DNA of 64,000 nt from Actinacidiphila alni. GTDB taxonomy: Bacteria > Actinomycetota > Actinomycetes > Streptomycetales > Streptomycetaceae. Made by a program: the position numbers and the translations under genes. The DNA lies in assembly GCF_900112845.1 (NCBI RefSeq), contig NZ_FONG01000003.1, forward strand, positions 434,001 to 498,000, in the 5' to 3' direction. This document shows positions 10,401-17,918 of this stretch, piece after piece (position 1 is the stretch's first letter; each line of letters starts with the position of its first letter). The notes beneath the pieces are model-generated. The model ran no database searches. It saw only the letters and a list, made by a program, of their open reading frames with translations, and was not told where the DNA came from.

Positions 10401-10873
10401 TCCTCGGCGAGGTCGAACGGCGCGTCGGACCAGGCGCGTACGGCCGTCTCCGCCGACGCGTCCGGGCCCGTGCCCGGCGGAAGGTCGCGAATCTCGAAGG
10501 GCAGCAACGCGCTCTCGGGCGCCGCCACTTGGACGGCGGTGTCCGGTTCGTCGCCCCGGTAGACAGAACGCAGCACCTCATGACGCCGCGTCACGTCCTC
10601 GAAGGCGGCCCGCAGCCGCTCCGACTCCAGCTCCCCGGACAGCCGCACCCCGATGGTGAGGTGATACGCCGGGTCGTCGGGCGCGAGCCGGTGCAGGAAC
10701 CACATCCGGCGCTGCGCCGAGGACAGCGGGGCGGGCAGCCGCGGCCCCCGGGCGGGCGCGGCGGCCGGCCCGACGGCGGTGGCACCGAGCCCGCGGTCGG
10801 CCAGCGCGCGGCGCAGCAACTCCTGCCTGCGCGCGGCCAGATCCGCCGCCCCGGCGCCGTCCGGCGCGCTCAT
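4448..10873 (-). CDS. Hybrid NRPS/PKS: C-KS-AT-cMT-ACP
   Basis: Protein of 2141 aa. The ATG overlaps the upstream stop (ATGA). Residues ~45-480 are a C domain with HHIACDD instead of the usual HHxxxDG. A Pro/Ala-rich linker follows. The KS (~597-1025) has active-site Cys773 in TACSTS, EAHGTGT at ~911 and KTNVGH at ~949, so it should elongate. The AT (~1130-1430) has GHSLGEY at ~1213 and a ...AVHS motif, which fits malonyl better than methylmalonyl. A C-methyltransferase (~1560-1880) has LEVGAGRGY at ~1755. Between it and the ACP (LGGESLL ~2071) only a short KR-like remnant is left. The expected step is one malonyl extension with C-methylation and no reduction in cis. This resembles the methylating PKS module of yersiniabactin HMWP1. 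An in-frame ATG with a good ribosome site inside the C-KS linker is treated separately. Confidence 0.93.
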   Translation of the reverse strand: MSAPDGAGAADLAARRQELLRRALADRGLGATAVGPAAAPARGPRLPAPLSSAQRRMWFLHRLAPDDPAYHLTIGVRLSGELESERLRAAFEDVTRRHEVLRSVYRGDEPDTAVQVAAPESALLPFEIRDLPPGTGPDASAETAVRAWSDAPFDLAEDLPLRLLLLRSGPREHLLFLTIHHIACDDLSWEILLGQVSAAYRDDAGAPVDRQYADFARWEADELRGAAFEESRGYWRRLLAGPGGAVRLPADQPRPARAPRQGVRRRAAVSREAAEGIRALARTEQASPYMVLLTAAALLLRRHGASGRVPFGTPVVRRPRPEFEPLIGNFGNVMVLPVDVGPPGGEGPAFTGLLARVRALCAEAYAHQHVPFETVVEDARPDRGGGAPRLFDVMFSYRSSLLSGLDLPGVRCAEYPLDPGTARFDLVLDVADDADGTGAMTVTVTARTDMFTASTTQRLADRFAALIEELAAGAPHGAVPSPASRTAPYETVPHDAAPPRLAGTVPQQRLPRPAGDARPALPRQEGTPTMSAPDSRTPQTPAPAPAPHQAPGLAPGADTRPGPATEHGRAPDRAPATDTARVTDAVDAVADPGPDYDPELDIAIVGMAGRFPGSSSLDDFWAGLVEGREAAKPFTDEEFVAAGNDPRELADPNLVKVEAAVDGIDLFDADFFGFRPTEAELLDPQQRLFLECAYHALQQAGCAPREYDGLIGVYAGASQSRYFLDKVHPHIADAPNSMALLPAISANSPSSFATRVCYELGLTGPGISVSTACSTSLVALHLACRDLLDHSCDVALAGGASLNPSPRTGYHYMPDGPLSPDGRCRSFDAAADGMFPGDGVGVLVLKRLADALADGDTIRAVVKGSAVNNDGDRKAGFSAPSAAGQTEVILAAHAAAGVAASAISYVEAHGTGTPVGDPIELQALLDAFATDPDTAERPGACAIGSVKTNVGHLDAAAGVAGVIKTVLALEHEAIPPSLHFERANPLIPLDGSPFRVATGRTPWQRVPGEPRRAGVSSFGIGGTNAHVILQEAPVQAAHRTGPPSSAVAASDTRRHLFTLSAKSPQALADSAAELADHLVARPWLDPRDVAHTLRSGREEFAYRRAVTAPDLGTAVRALREGAGSAGEAADGRQVALLFPGGGTQFAGMGAELYGSEPEFRAALDACASVMARHGRDLHAELAADGGGFVGVVATGYAIARQLAAYGVTPVAMLGHSLGEYTAACLAGVISLDDVLPLVAERERLMLLAGGATLSMLLSEEQLRGRLTGGLGIAAVNGPLHCSVSGPADEIDALERQLIAEGVDHSRLRLATAVHSGVLDAMLPEYAKALARVTLRAPRTPLISNLTGAPLTADQATDPGYWLRHTRETVRFADGLAALHDAYRPVLLEVGPGRGLTRLAGLQLGRDAVAVSAMRHPRDGYGDAEALLAALGNVWTAGGTIGRHAPYDDRPRRRIPLPGYAFQRRRFWMDAPRRTVESGTYLVPDGLREPAFGRALELAAAGSRLLVTDPAISDPVAADPAFSGPTVTGPGAATPAVRSSAVAHIDAAREAGLLTEDDELLRGRIKVEHPPADLQRDLDTLCARYILRFLHGAGVRTGDGARSTADAIAETVDVVPAYRPFLDAMLAVLAEDGHLVSDADGAVTFRTPPGQAPGQAPDPDAEAGIDALEAAVLARHPDRADELALLRRCADRYPEVLGGTVPGHQVLLPDGSDDISQEVVDQRVGTSDVAVHTRLVAQAVARLARQAEGGRLRVLEVGAGRGYLTWDVADALKGIPGVEYHFTDLGRSFVLAGQRTAAAKDIDFMRFGVLDISADPAPQGYEAGGFDVVLAFNVLHATPDLRTTVGNVRSLLGEGGRLFLLEATSQRRPSMLTAGLFEGWWYFSDDLREHSPLLPPAGWRALLADSGYDALEVYPGDGERLREADHALLTARRAGPAGAPGDGPGAVSTETAERIRRLEAAGGRVEILPPDTAAALAGVAGALTDGSGPLVLKLVDTPAPDRERPSDTPDDDRPEAGGGLYGGGSAFNQRPALATPYAEPRNDLERTVARAWATVLGIDRVGAHDDFFDLGGESLLAMQLITRLREELGVSLSVRSFFDAGTPTVAVLAGLVEESRTAGPGTAAIAPSPRRAARTTRPAAED
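9284..9305 (-). promoter_or_regulatory. Possible internal ribosome binding site and start codon at the C/KS boundary
   Basis: Reading the minus strand, AGGAAGGG is followed 9-10 bases later by an in-frame ATG (9286..9284) that would begin MSAPDSRTPQ and run straight into the KS. The full gene itself begins MSAPDGAGAAD. The frame is open across the junction, so this may be a trace of a fusion between a stand-alone C protein and a PKS, or a live second start producing a free KS-AT-cMT-ACP protein. Confidence 0.4.
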
Positions 10874-13800
10874 GACGCCGCCGTCCCGTGGGTCTGTCCC
10901 GCGGCCAGCTCGGCGTCGATCTGCTCGGGGCTGAGATCGGCCACATACAGATGCACCGCCGCGATCTGCGCCATCCGGCCCGGCTGCGCCTCGTCCTGCG
11001 TCAGCACCTCGGCCATCCCGGCCACGTCGGAGGTCGCCATCAGCGCCCGCGCCGACAGCGACTCGTCGGGGAAGGTCTCCCGCAGCCGCGCCAGGATGCG
11101 CGCGCCGACCAGCGAATCGCCGCCCAGGGCGAAGAAGTTGTCGCGCGGCCCCACACGCGGCAGGCCGAGCGCCGCCGCCCATGTCCTGGCCAGCAGCTCG
11201 ACCAGCGGATCGTCCGTACCGCCGGTGCTCTCCTCGACGGGCTCTGGCGGTGCCACCGCGGCCGTATGCGCCAGGGCCTCCCGGTCGACCTTCCCATTGC
11301 GGGTCAGCGGCAGGTCGGCGCGTACGGTGATGCCGCCGGGGACGAGATACGCGGGCAGCAGCCGGCCGAGATGGGCCCGCAGCTCCGCCTCGTCGGGCGC
11401 CGGCCGGCCGGGCGCGGGCACGACGAAGGCCGCGAGGCCGCGATGGCCCGCGAGGCCGTCGCGCCGCACCGGCACCACCGCGGCCCGGCCGACCCCGGGG
11501 TGCGCGGCCAGCGCCGCCTCCACCTCGGCGGGCTCCACCCGGCGGCCCGCGATCTGCACCTGCCCGTCCCGGCGGCCGACGAATTCGATCACCCCGTCCG
11601 GGCGGTAGCGGCCCAGATCACCGCTGCGGTACAGCCGTTCACCGGTCCGCGGATGGGTGACGAAGGCCGCGTCCGTGGCCGCCTGATCACCGAGATAGCC
11701 GCGGGCGACCCCGGGCCCCGAGCAGTACAGCTCCCCGGCCACCCCGTCCGGCCGGTCCCGCAGCGCGCCGTCCAGCACGTGATAGCGGGTGTTGGCCAGC
11801 GGCGTCCCGTACGGCACGGACGACCACTGCGGGTCGATCCGCTCGACCGGATACCAGATGTTCCACAAGGTGGTCTCGGTCGGACCGCCGACCGAGACGA
11901 GCCGGGCGGCCGGGAAGCGCCGCTCCAACTCGCGTGCGGTGGGCAGCGGGATCCAGTCGCCGCCGAGGAACACCAGGCGAAGCGCGTCGGGTTGGGGACC
12001 CGAGGGCGCATCGGCGCCGGTGGTCGCCTCGGTGTCGGAGATCCGGCCGAGCAGCATCTCCATCATCGCGGGTACGGAATTCCACACCGTCACCCGGTGA
12101 CGGTCCATCAGATCGAGCCAGTGCGCGGGATCCGTACGGCGGTCCGCTTCCGGCAGCACCAGCGTGCCGCCCGCGCCCAGCACCCCGAAGACGTCGAAGA
12201 GCGACATGTCGTGGTGCAGCGCGGTCAGTCCGAGGCAGCGGTCGCCCGGGCCGATCCCGAAGCGTTCGACGGTCTCCCGCAGGCAGTTCACCACGCCCCG
12301 GTGCTCGATCATCACGCCCTTGGGCGTGCCCGTGGTCCCGGACGTGAACAGCACATACGCCAGATCGGCCGGGCCGCGCGAGGCCGGCGGCGGCTCGGTG
12401 GCCTCCGGCGTGGGACCGTCCGCGCGCAGCACCCGCCACGGGCCGTCGGGTACGGCCCCGGCCAGCGGCGTATGGGTGACGACGGCCGTGGGCGCGGCGG
12501 CGTCCAGCAGGGTGCGCAGCCGGCCCGTCGGGGACTCGGGGTCCAGCGGCACATAGGCGCAGCCCGCCAGGAGCACCGCGAGCGCGGCGACCACCTGCTC
12601 CTCGCCCTTGTCGAGCAGGAGGGCGACCAGGTCACCCGGCCGCACCCCGGGCTCGGCGCGCAACCGGTGCGCCAGTCCCGCCGCCCGCGCGCACAGGGCG
12701 CCGTAGCTGAGTGTCCCCGAGGCGCTGACCAGGGCCGGGTCTGCCGGCCGCGCGGCGGCCTGCCGCAGGAAGGCGTCCTGCACCAGCTCGTCGGGGACCG
12801 GCCGGGGCGCGCCCTGGGCCGCCTCCCGGCGGGCCCGCTGGTCGGCGGGCAGCAGCCCCGGATCGTCCAGCTCCCACACCTCGGGCTCGTCCGCGAGGCG
12901 GGTCAGCAGCGTCGTCCACGCCTCGAACATCGCGTCCAGCACCTCGGGCGCGAACAGCTCCTCGACCGCGTCCCAGTTGCAGGACAGGGTGCCGCGCCGC
13001 TCCTCCACCTGCGCGTCCAGGTGCACCTGGGGCGTCTGCGTGATCCCGTACACCTGGGTGAGGGCCCGCTCCAGGGCGTGCGGCACGGGCTCGCTCAGCG
13101 CGAGGGTGCTGGTCAGGACGACCGGCAGCCGGGCGCGCTCACCGCCGCGCGCCGCGGTGAGGCGGCGCAGCAGCCGTACGCCGCTCAATTCGCGGTGCTC
13201 CAGGCCCTCCAGGAGACGGCGCTGCAACGCCCTGGCGCGCGCCGCGAAGCTCCCCGGCTCGCGGTGGTCGGCCTCGACCAGGGTGAAGGAGGCGAATTCG
13301 CCGACCAGGTCGGCCGCGCCGGGCACGCCCGGATCGCGGTTCATGCTGGGCACATTGAGGGTGAAGCGGTCCGTGGCGCTCCACCGGGCGATCACCTCGG
13401 CGTACGCGGCGAGCACCACACCGGTCGGTGTCAGACCGGCCGCCGCGGCGCGCTGCCGCAGCCGCGCCCAGGTGTCCCGGTCCAGGACGGCCTCACGGCG
13501 GACGAAGCGGGGCGTGCGGACGGCGTCCGGGTCGGTGCGCAGCGGCAGTTGCGGGGCGTCGGGCAGGTCGCGCAGCCGCTCGTCCCAGAAGTCCTCGGCC
13601 TCGCGCACCGCCGCGTCGTCGACCAACTCGGCGGACTCCTGTACGTACCGCGCGAAGTCACCGCGCGGCGGCGGCAGTTCGGCGTCGGGCCGCTCGTAGA
13701 AGGCGGACAGGTCGCGGTACATCACATGCCAGCTCGCCCAGTCCACGGTCAGCCCGTCGAAGCCGACGTGCACCCGGCACACACCGTCGCCGAGCAGGCA

Positions 13801-14190
13801 GACCGCGACGGAGAACAGCGGCCAGACGTCCGCGGGCTTCACCTCGTGCGACATGCGCTGCCGCAGCGCCGCGAGCGTCGCCCGGACCTCCTCCTGCGGC
13901 CGGTCGCGCAGATCGAGGATCTCGACCGGCGGATCGGGGACCTCGGGCAGCTCCCGCTGCTCCTGGCGGTCCGGGTCGACGACCGTGCGCAGCATGCCGT
14001 GCCGGTCGACCAGCAGCCGCCACGCGTGCACGAACCGGCCGACGTCCAGCGGGCCTTCGAGCTCCAGATAGGCGTGCGTGCTGACGTTGCCCAGCGGATA
14101 CAGGTCGCCGCGGCCGACGAGATACGCCTGCTGGGTGTCGGTGAGCGGGAAGGCCGGCGAGGCGGCCGTGCCGGGGGTGGTGGCGCTCAT
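10870..14190 (-). CDS. NRPS heterocyclization module: Cy-A-PCP
   Basis: Protein of 1106 aa in an ATGA-overlapping operon on both sides. The N-terminal domain (PLTDTQQAYLVGRG) carries DGLTVDWAS at ~148. This matches the DxxxxDxxS motif of Cy domains, which condense and cyclize Cys, Ser or Thr, rather than the HHxxxDG of normal C domains. The A domain spans ~480-960 (FTSGTTGTPKG ~620, GRYRPDG, GKVDRE). By hand alignment to GrsA the pocket reads D-M-F-N-F-G-V-L-W. This is close to cysteine codes (N at 278, W at 331), and the GGPTETTLWNIWYP context is typical of Cys-activating siderophore modules. The PCP has LGGDSLV near 1020. Expected product: a 2-hydroxyphenyl-thiazoline from salicylate and Cys. 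No oxidase or N-methyltransferase is inserted. The Cys assignment is an inference; Cy identity is firm. Confidence 0.92.
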   Translation of the reverse strand: MSATTPGTAASPAFPLTDTQQAYLVGRGDLYPLGNVSTHAYLELEGPLDVGRFVHAWRLLVDRHGMLRTVVDPDRQEQRELPEVPDPPVEILDLRDRPQEEVRATLAALRQRMSHEVKPADVWPLFSVAVCLLGDGVCRVHVGFDGLTVDWASWHVMYRDLSAFYERPDAELPPPRGDFARYVQESAELVDDAAVREAEDFWDERLRDLPDAPQLPLRTDPDAVRTPRFVRREAVLDRDTWARLRQRAAAAGLTPTGVVLAAYAEVIARWSATDRFTLNVPSMNRDPGVPGAADLVGEFASFTLVEADHREPGSFAARARALQRRLLEGLEHRELSGVRLLRRLTAARGGERARLPVVLTSTLALSEPVPHALERALTQVYGITQTPQVHLDAQVEERRGTLSCNWDAVEELFAPEVLDAMFEAWTTLLTRLADEPEVWELDDPGLLPADQRARREAAQGAPRPVPDELVQDAFLRQAAARPADPALVSASGTLSYGALCARAAGLAHRLRAEPGVRPGDLVALLLDKGEEQVVAALAVLLAGCAYVPLDPESPTGRLRTLLDAAAPTAVVTHTPLAGAVPDGPWRVLRADGPTPEATEPPPASRGPADLAYVLFTSGTTGTPKGVMIEHRGVVNCLRETVERFGIGPGDRCLGLTALHHDMSLFDVFGVLGAGGTLVLPEADRRTDPAHWLDLMDRHRVTVWNSVPAMMEMLLGRISDTEATTGADAPSGPQPDALRLVFLGGDWIPLPTARELERRFPAARLVSVGGPTETTLWNIWYPVERIDPQWSSVPYGTPLANTRYHVLDGALRDRPDGVAGELYCSGPGVARGYLGDQAATDAAFVTHPRTGERLYRSGDLGRYRPDGVIEFVGRRDGQVQIAGRRVEPAEVEAALAAHPGVGRAAVVPVRRDGLAGHRGLAAFVVPAPGRPAPDEAELRAHLGRLLPAYLVPGGITVRADLPLTRNGKVDREALAHTAAVAPPEPVEESTGGTDDPLVELLARTWAAALGLPRVGPRDNFFALGGDSLVGARILARLRETFPDESLSARALMATSDVAGMAEVLTQDEAQPGRMAQIAAVHLYVADLSPEQIDAELAAGQTHGTAAS

Positions 14191-17100
14191 CGGGCGGCCT
14201 CCTCGTCGGGACGGGCCGGTCCGCCGTCGGCGGCGGGCGCGGACCCGGGCAGAGATCCGGGTACGGGGCCGCCGGGCGGTGTGCGGTCCGGGCCCGCACG
14301 GCGCGACCTGCGCAGCGTCAGCGCCTCGCGCCCGCGCATCGCCCGCGCCCTGGCCCGCGTCTCGGCCTCGGCCGGCGCGGTCTCGCCCGCCGCCCCGTCG
14401 CCGTCACCGGACTCCAGATACGCCGCGAGCCGCGCCACCGTCGCGTTGCCGAACAGGGCGAGCAGCGGCACCTTGCGGCCGAGCCGCTGCTCGATGAGCG
14501 TCTGCACCCGGATCACCAGCAGCGAATGGCCGCCGAGGTCGAAGAAATTGTCGTGCGCCCCGACCTTCTCGGCGTCCAGCACCTCCGCCCAGATCCTGGC
14601 GATCTCGTCCTGGGTGCCCACCGCGGGCGCCGTGTAGCCGCCGCCCGCGCCCGCCGTCGGCAGCGGCAGCGCCATGAGCGCCTTGCGGTCGACCTTGCCG
14701 GCCGTGGTCAGCGGCAGCTCCGGCAGCACGAGTACGGTCCTCGGCACGGCGTGGGCGGGCAGCAGCCCGCCGAGCCAGCCGCGCAGCGCCTCCCCGTCCG
14801 GCTCCGGCCCGTCCTCGTCCGCACCCGCGACCAGCGCGCAGTAGCCGATCAGCTCATGGCCGCCGCCCGCGGCGGCCCGCGCCAGCACCGACGACTGCCG
14901 CACCTGCGGATGCCGGGCCAGCACCGCCGCGACCTCGCCCGGCTCGACCCGGAAGCCGCGGATCTTCACCTGGTCGTCGAGCCGCCCCAGGAACTCGATC
15001 TCGCCGTCGGCCCGGAAACGCGCCAGGTCCCCGGTCCGGTACATCCGCCCGCCCGGCACATCGGCGTACGGGTCGCCGATGAAGTATTCGGCCGTCCGCG
15101 CCGGGTCGTTGAGATAGCCGCGCGCCAACGGCAGCCCGCCGACGTGCAGTTCGCCCCGTACGCCGACCGGCACCGGGCGCAGCGCCGGATCGAGCACGTA
15201 CAGGCGGGCGTTGGGGTTGGGGCGGCCGATCGAGATGCGGCGCGCCTGCTCACCGGGTTCGAAGACCCGGCAGCTCACGCCGATGGTCGTCTCGGCGGGG
15301 CCGTAACCGTGGTACATCCGGGCGCCGGACGCCTGCCGGAAACGCTCGTAGAGGTCCCCGGTCAACGCCTCGCCGCCGCACCACAGATGGCGCAGCGAAC
15401 GGATCCGCTCCGCCGCGTCGGCGCGCTCCAGCAGCACGTCCAGCATCGAGGCGACGATGTACAGGAAGGTGACGCCGTGCCGCTCGACGGTGGCCAGCAG
15501 CCGGTCCACGTCACCGTCGTCACCGGGCTCCGCGACGACCAGCCGGGCGCCCGCGACCAGCGGCAGGAACAGCTCGTTGATGGAGATGTCGAAGCCCAGC
15601 GGCGCCTTGTGCAGCACCGCGTCGTCGGTACGCAGCCCGAGCTTGCCGATCTGCCAGATCATCCGGTTGCAGATGGCCTGCTGACGGATCATCACCCCCT
15701 TCGGGGTGCCCGTCGAGCCGGAGGTGTGGATCACATAGGCGATCCGCTCCATGTCAGTTGCGGCGGCCCGTACGGGCGTCTCGCTGGTCACTTCGGTGGC
15801 GTCCTCGTCACCGGCCGGCGCGTCGGGACGCAGGACACGGATGTCGGTGCCGGCGAGCAGCCGGTCGGCGTCGCCTTCGCCCACCACAAGACGCAGCCCG
15901 CAGTTCCCGGCGATGTCGCGCACCCGCGCCGCCGGCCAGGAGACCTCGAGCGGCACGAAGGCGCCCTGCGCCTTCAAGACCGCGAGCAGCGCCACGACCA
16001 GGTCGACCGAGCGCTCCAGCAGCACTCCGACCAGCGTCTCGGGGCCCACGCCCTGCTGCCGCAGCCGGTCCGCGAGCGCCTCGGCGCGCGCCTCCAGACC
16101 GCCGTAGGTGAGGACGGCCGCACCGCACTCGACGGCGACCGCGTCCGGGTCGCGCAGCGCCGCCTCCCGGATCAGCGCCGCCAGGTCCCGGTCGACCAGC
16201 GGGTCGTCGCCCTCGACGGGGTGGCCCCAGCGCAGCAGCAGCTCCTTCTCCTCGTCGGGCACGATCTCCAGCGCCGCCACCGAGACGTCCTCGCCGCCCG
16301 ACGCGACCGACTCCAGCAGCCGCACCAGATGGGCGGCGGTGCGGGCGACGGTCTCCGCGTCGTACAGATCGGCGTTCCCGGTCACCGCGCCGTGCAGAGT
16401 GCCGTCGGACTCCCAGCAGTTGAGCACCAGGTCGAAGCGCGCCGAGTCCACCTCCTGCTCGACCGGCTCGGCCCGCAGCCCGGCGATCTCCGCGCCCTGC
16501 GGCGGGGTCTGCATCACCGCGAGCACCTGCGGCAGCGGGCCCGCGCTCGTGGAACGGTCCCAGCGCAGCTCCGAGGCGATGGCGTCCAGCGACACCTCCT
16601 GCCGGGCGTACGCGTCGTGGCACGTGCCGCGCACCCGGTCGAGCAGCGCGCCGAAGGACGTGGCCGGCTCCACCTCGGTGCGCAGCACCAGGGTGTCGGC
16701 GAAGCAGCCCACGGCCTGGTCGAGTTCGGGGCGCTCCCGGCCGTGCACCACGGAGCCGACCGTGATGCCCTGCTGCCCGGTGTAGCGGTGGAGCAGCGCG
16801 GTCAGCGCGGCGACGGCGGCCATGTACGGGGTCGCCTCGTGCTGCCGGGCGAGCCCACGGACCGTGGTCCAGACGTCCGGGGCCACCGTGAAACGGTGCG
16901 AGACGGCGAGCGAGCCGGGTACGGCAGGCCGCGGCCGGTCGGTCGGCAGGTCGAGGCGCGGCGGCTCGTCGCCCAGCACCTCCCGCCAGGCGGCCAGATG
17001 CTCGGCGTACTCCGGGCCCGCCTCGTGCTCCGCCCGCCAGCGCGCGTAGTCCCGGTAGGAAACCCCGGGCGCGGGCAGCGGATTGGGCAGGCCCGCGCCG

Positions 17101-17702
17101 AACGCCTCGTACAGCGCGTACAGCTCGCGCAGCAGCACACCGAGCGACAGGCCGTCGGCCACCGCGTGGTGCACCACGATCATCAGGACGTGCTCGCCGT
17201 CGTCGTGCCTGAGCAGTCCGAAGCGGACCAGCGGGCCGTGCGCCAGGTCGAAGGGCGCCGTGTCGAGGCCGGATATCCACTCCGCCTCGCCCGCCCGGTC
17301 GCCGCCCGAGTCCGCAACGAGCAGAGGGAGTTCGAGCCGGTCGGCGACCGTCTGGTGCAGGGTGCCGTCGCTGTCGGCGAAGGTGGTGCGCAAGGAGTCG
17401 TGGCGGGCGAGGAGTTCGGTCAGCGCGGCCCGCAGCGCCGCCTCGTCCAGCGGCCCGGTCAGCCGTACGGCCTGGCCGATGTTGTACGCCGCGGTGCCGG
17501 GGTGCAGTTGGCCGTGCACCCACATCCGGCGCTGCGCGCCGGTGGCCGGTACGGGACCCGGGTCCTCCTGGTGGACGATGGCCTGCGGACGGGCGGCGCC
17601 TGACAGCCAGCGGTCGAGGAGTTGCCGCTTGGCCTCGGACAGCGTGTCCTGGGCGGGCGCGGACTCCTCGGCGGTGCGGGGCTGCGAGAGGGCGTCGGTC
17701 AT
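14187..17702 (-). CDS. NRPS module: C-A-PCP, predicted for a hydroxyornithine-like residue (graminine proposed)
   Basis: Protein of 1171 aa. The ATG at 17702 is the first start of the three-gene overlapping run to its left, 216 bases after the KS gene. The C domain (~45-480) has HHAVADG at ~177. The A domain (~500-990) has HTSGSTGTPKG at ~662 and GKVDRK. By hand alignment to GrsA its pocket reads D-I-N-Y-W-G-G-I-G. I recall this code from A domains for N5-hydroxy- or N5-formyl-N5-hydroxyornithine (for example coelichelin module 1). No ornithine monooxygenase or formyltransferase is in the window, but a graminine-forming pair is, and graminine is an ornithine skeleton with a nitroso-hydroxylamino side chain. 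PCP: LGGHSLL ~1054. A charged tail (~1090-1171) may be a docking segment. Confidence 0.9.
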   Translation of the reverse strand: MTDALSQPRTAEESAPAQDTLSEAKRQLLDRWLSGAARPQAIVHQEDPGPVPATGAQRRMWVHGQLHPGTAAYNIGQAVRLTGPLDEAALRAALTELLARHDSLRTTFADSDGTLHQTVADRLELPLLVADSGGDRAGEAEWISGLDTAPFDLAHGPLVRFGLLRHDDGEHVLMIVVHHAVADGLSLGVLLRELYALYEAFGAGLPNPLPAPGVSYRDYARWRAEHEAGPEYAEHLAAWREVLGDEPPRLDLPTDRPRPAVPGSLAVSHRFTVAPDVWTTVRGLARQHEATPYMAAVAALTALLHRYTGQQGITVGSVVHGRERPELDQAVGCFADTLVLRTEVEPATSFGALLDRVRGTCHDAYARQEVSLDAIASELRWDRSTSAGPLPQVLAVMQTPPQGAEIAGLRAEPVEQEVDSARFDLVLNCWESDGTLHGAVTGNADLYDAETVARTAAHLVRLLESVASGGEDVSVAALEIVPDEEKELLLRWGHPVEGDDPLVDRDLAALIREAALRDPDAVAVECGAAVLTYGGLEARAEALADRLRQQGVGPETLVGVLLERSVDLVVALLAVLKAQGAFVPLEVSWPAARVRDIAGNCGLRLVVGEGDADRLLAGTDIRVLRPDAPAGDEDATEVTSETPVRAAATDMERIAYVIHTSGSTGTPKGVMIRQQAICNRMIWQIGKLGLRTDDAVLHKAPLGFDISINELFLPLVAGARLVVAEPGDDGDVDRLLATVERHGVTFLYIVASMLDVLLERADAAERIRSLRHLWCGGEALTGDLYERFRQASGARMYHGYGPAETTIGVSCRVFEPGEQARRISIGRPNPNARLYVLDPALRPVPVGVRGELHVGGLPLARGYLNDPARTAEYFIGDPYADVPGGRMYRTGDLARFRADGEIEFLGRLDDQVKIRGFRVEPGEVAAVLARHPQVRQSSVLARAAAGGGHELIGYCALVAGADEDGPEPDGEALRGWLGGLLPAHAVPRTVLVLPELPLTTAGKVDRKALMALPLPTAGAGGGYTAPAVGTQDEIARIWAEVLDAEKVGAHDNFFDLGGHSLLVIRVQTLIEQRLGRKVPLLALFGNATVARLAAYLESGDGDGAAGETAPAEAETRARARAMRGREALTLRRSRRAGPDRTPPGGPVPGSLPGSAPAADGGPARPDEEAAR

Positions 17703-17918
17703 GGGGTCTCCCGGCTTCCGTTCGTATTCCGTGCGGGTGGGGTGCGGAGCGCGCCGTACGTGATGGGCGGTCGGTCCGGGCGCGGGCGGTCGCGTACGCC
17801 CCGGTCGCGGGTCGGGCCCGTCCCGGGCGGACCTGCGAACAGCCGTGGCGGTGGGGCCTGTTGTGCGGGCCGGGGCCCGGCACCGGTCTTGGTGGTCCGG
17901 CCGGGTCCGCGCCTGGTG
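17703..17918. other. Intergenic spacer in the assembly-line operon
   Basis: A G+C-rich gap of 216 bases between the KS-ACP gene and the C-A-PCP gene. I see no gene and no iron box. A weak GC-rich foldback is present around 17800-17835. It is the first break in an otherwise overlapping run of synthetase genes, so a second promoter here is possible but not visible. Confidence 0.4.

Noticed and set aside
101-11608. A continuous plus-strand open frame of 3835 codons opposite the synthetase genes
   Set aside because: Its translation is low-complexity Arg/Gly/Ala/Val text with no domain. It mirrors the codon bias of the real minus-strand NRPS/PKS genes, which have complete motifs. The long plus-strand frames at 10888-14637, 14526-17603 and 17622-21128 are shadows for the same reason.
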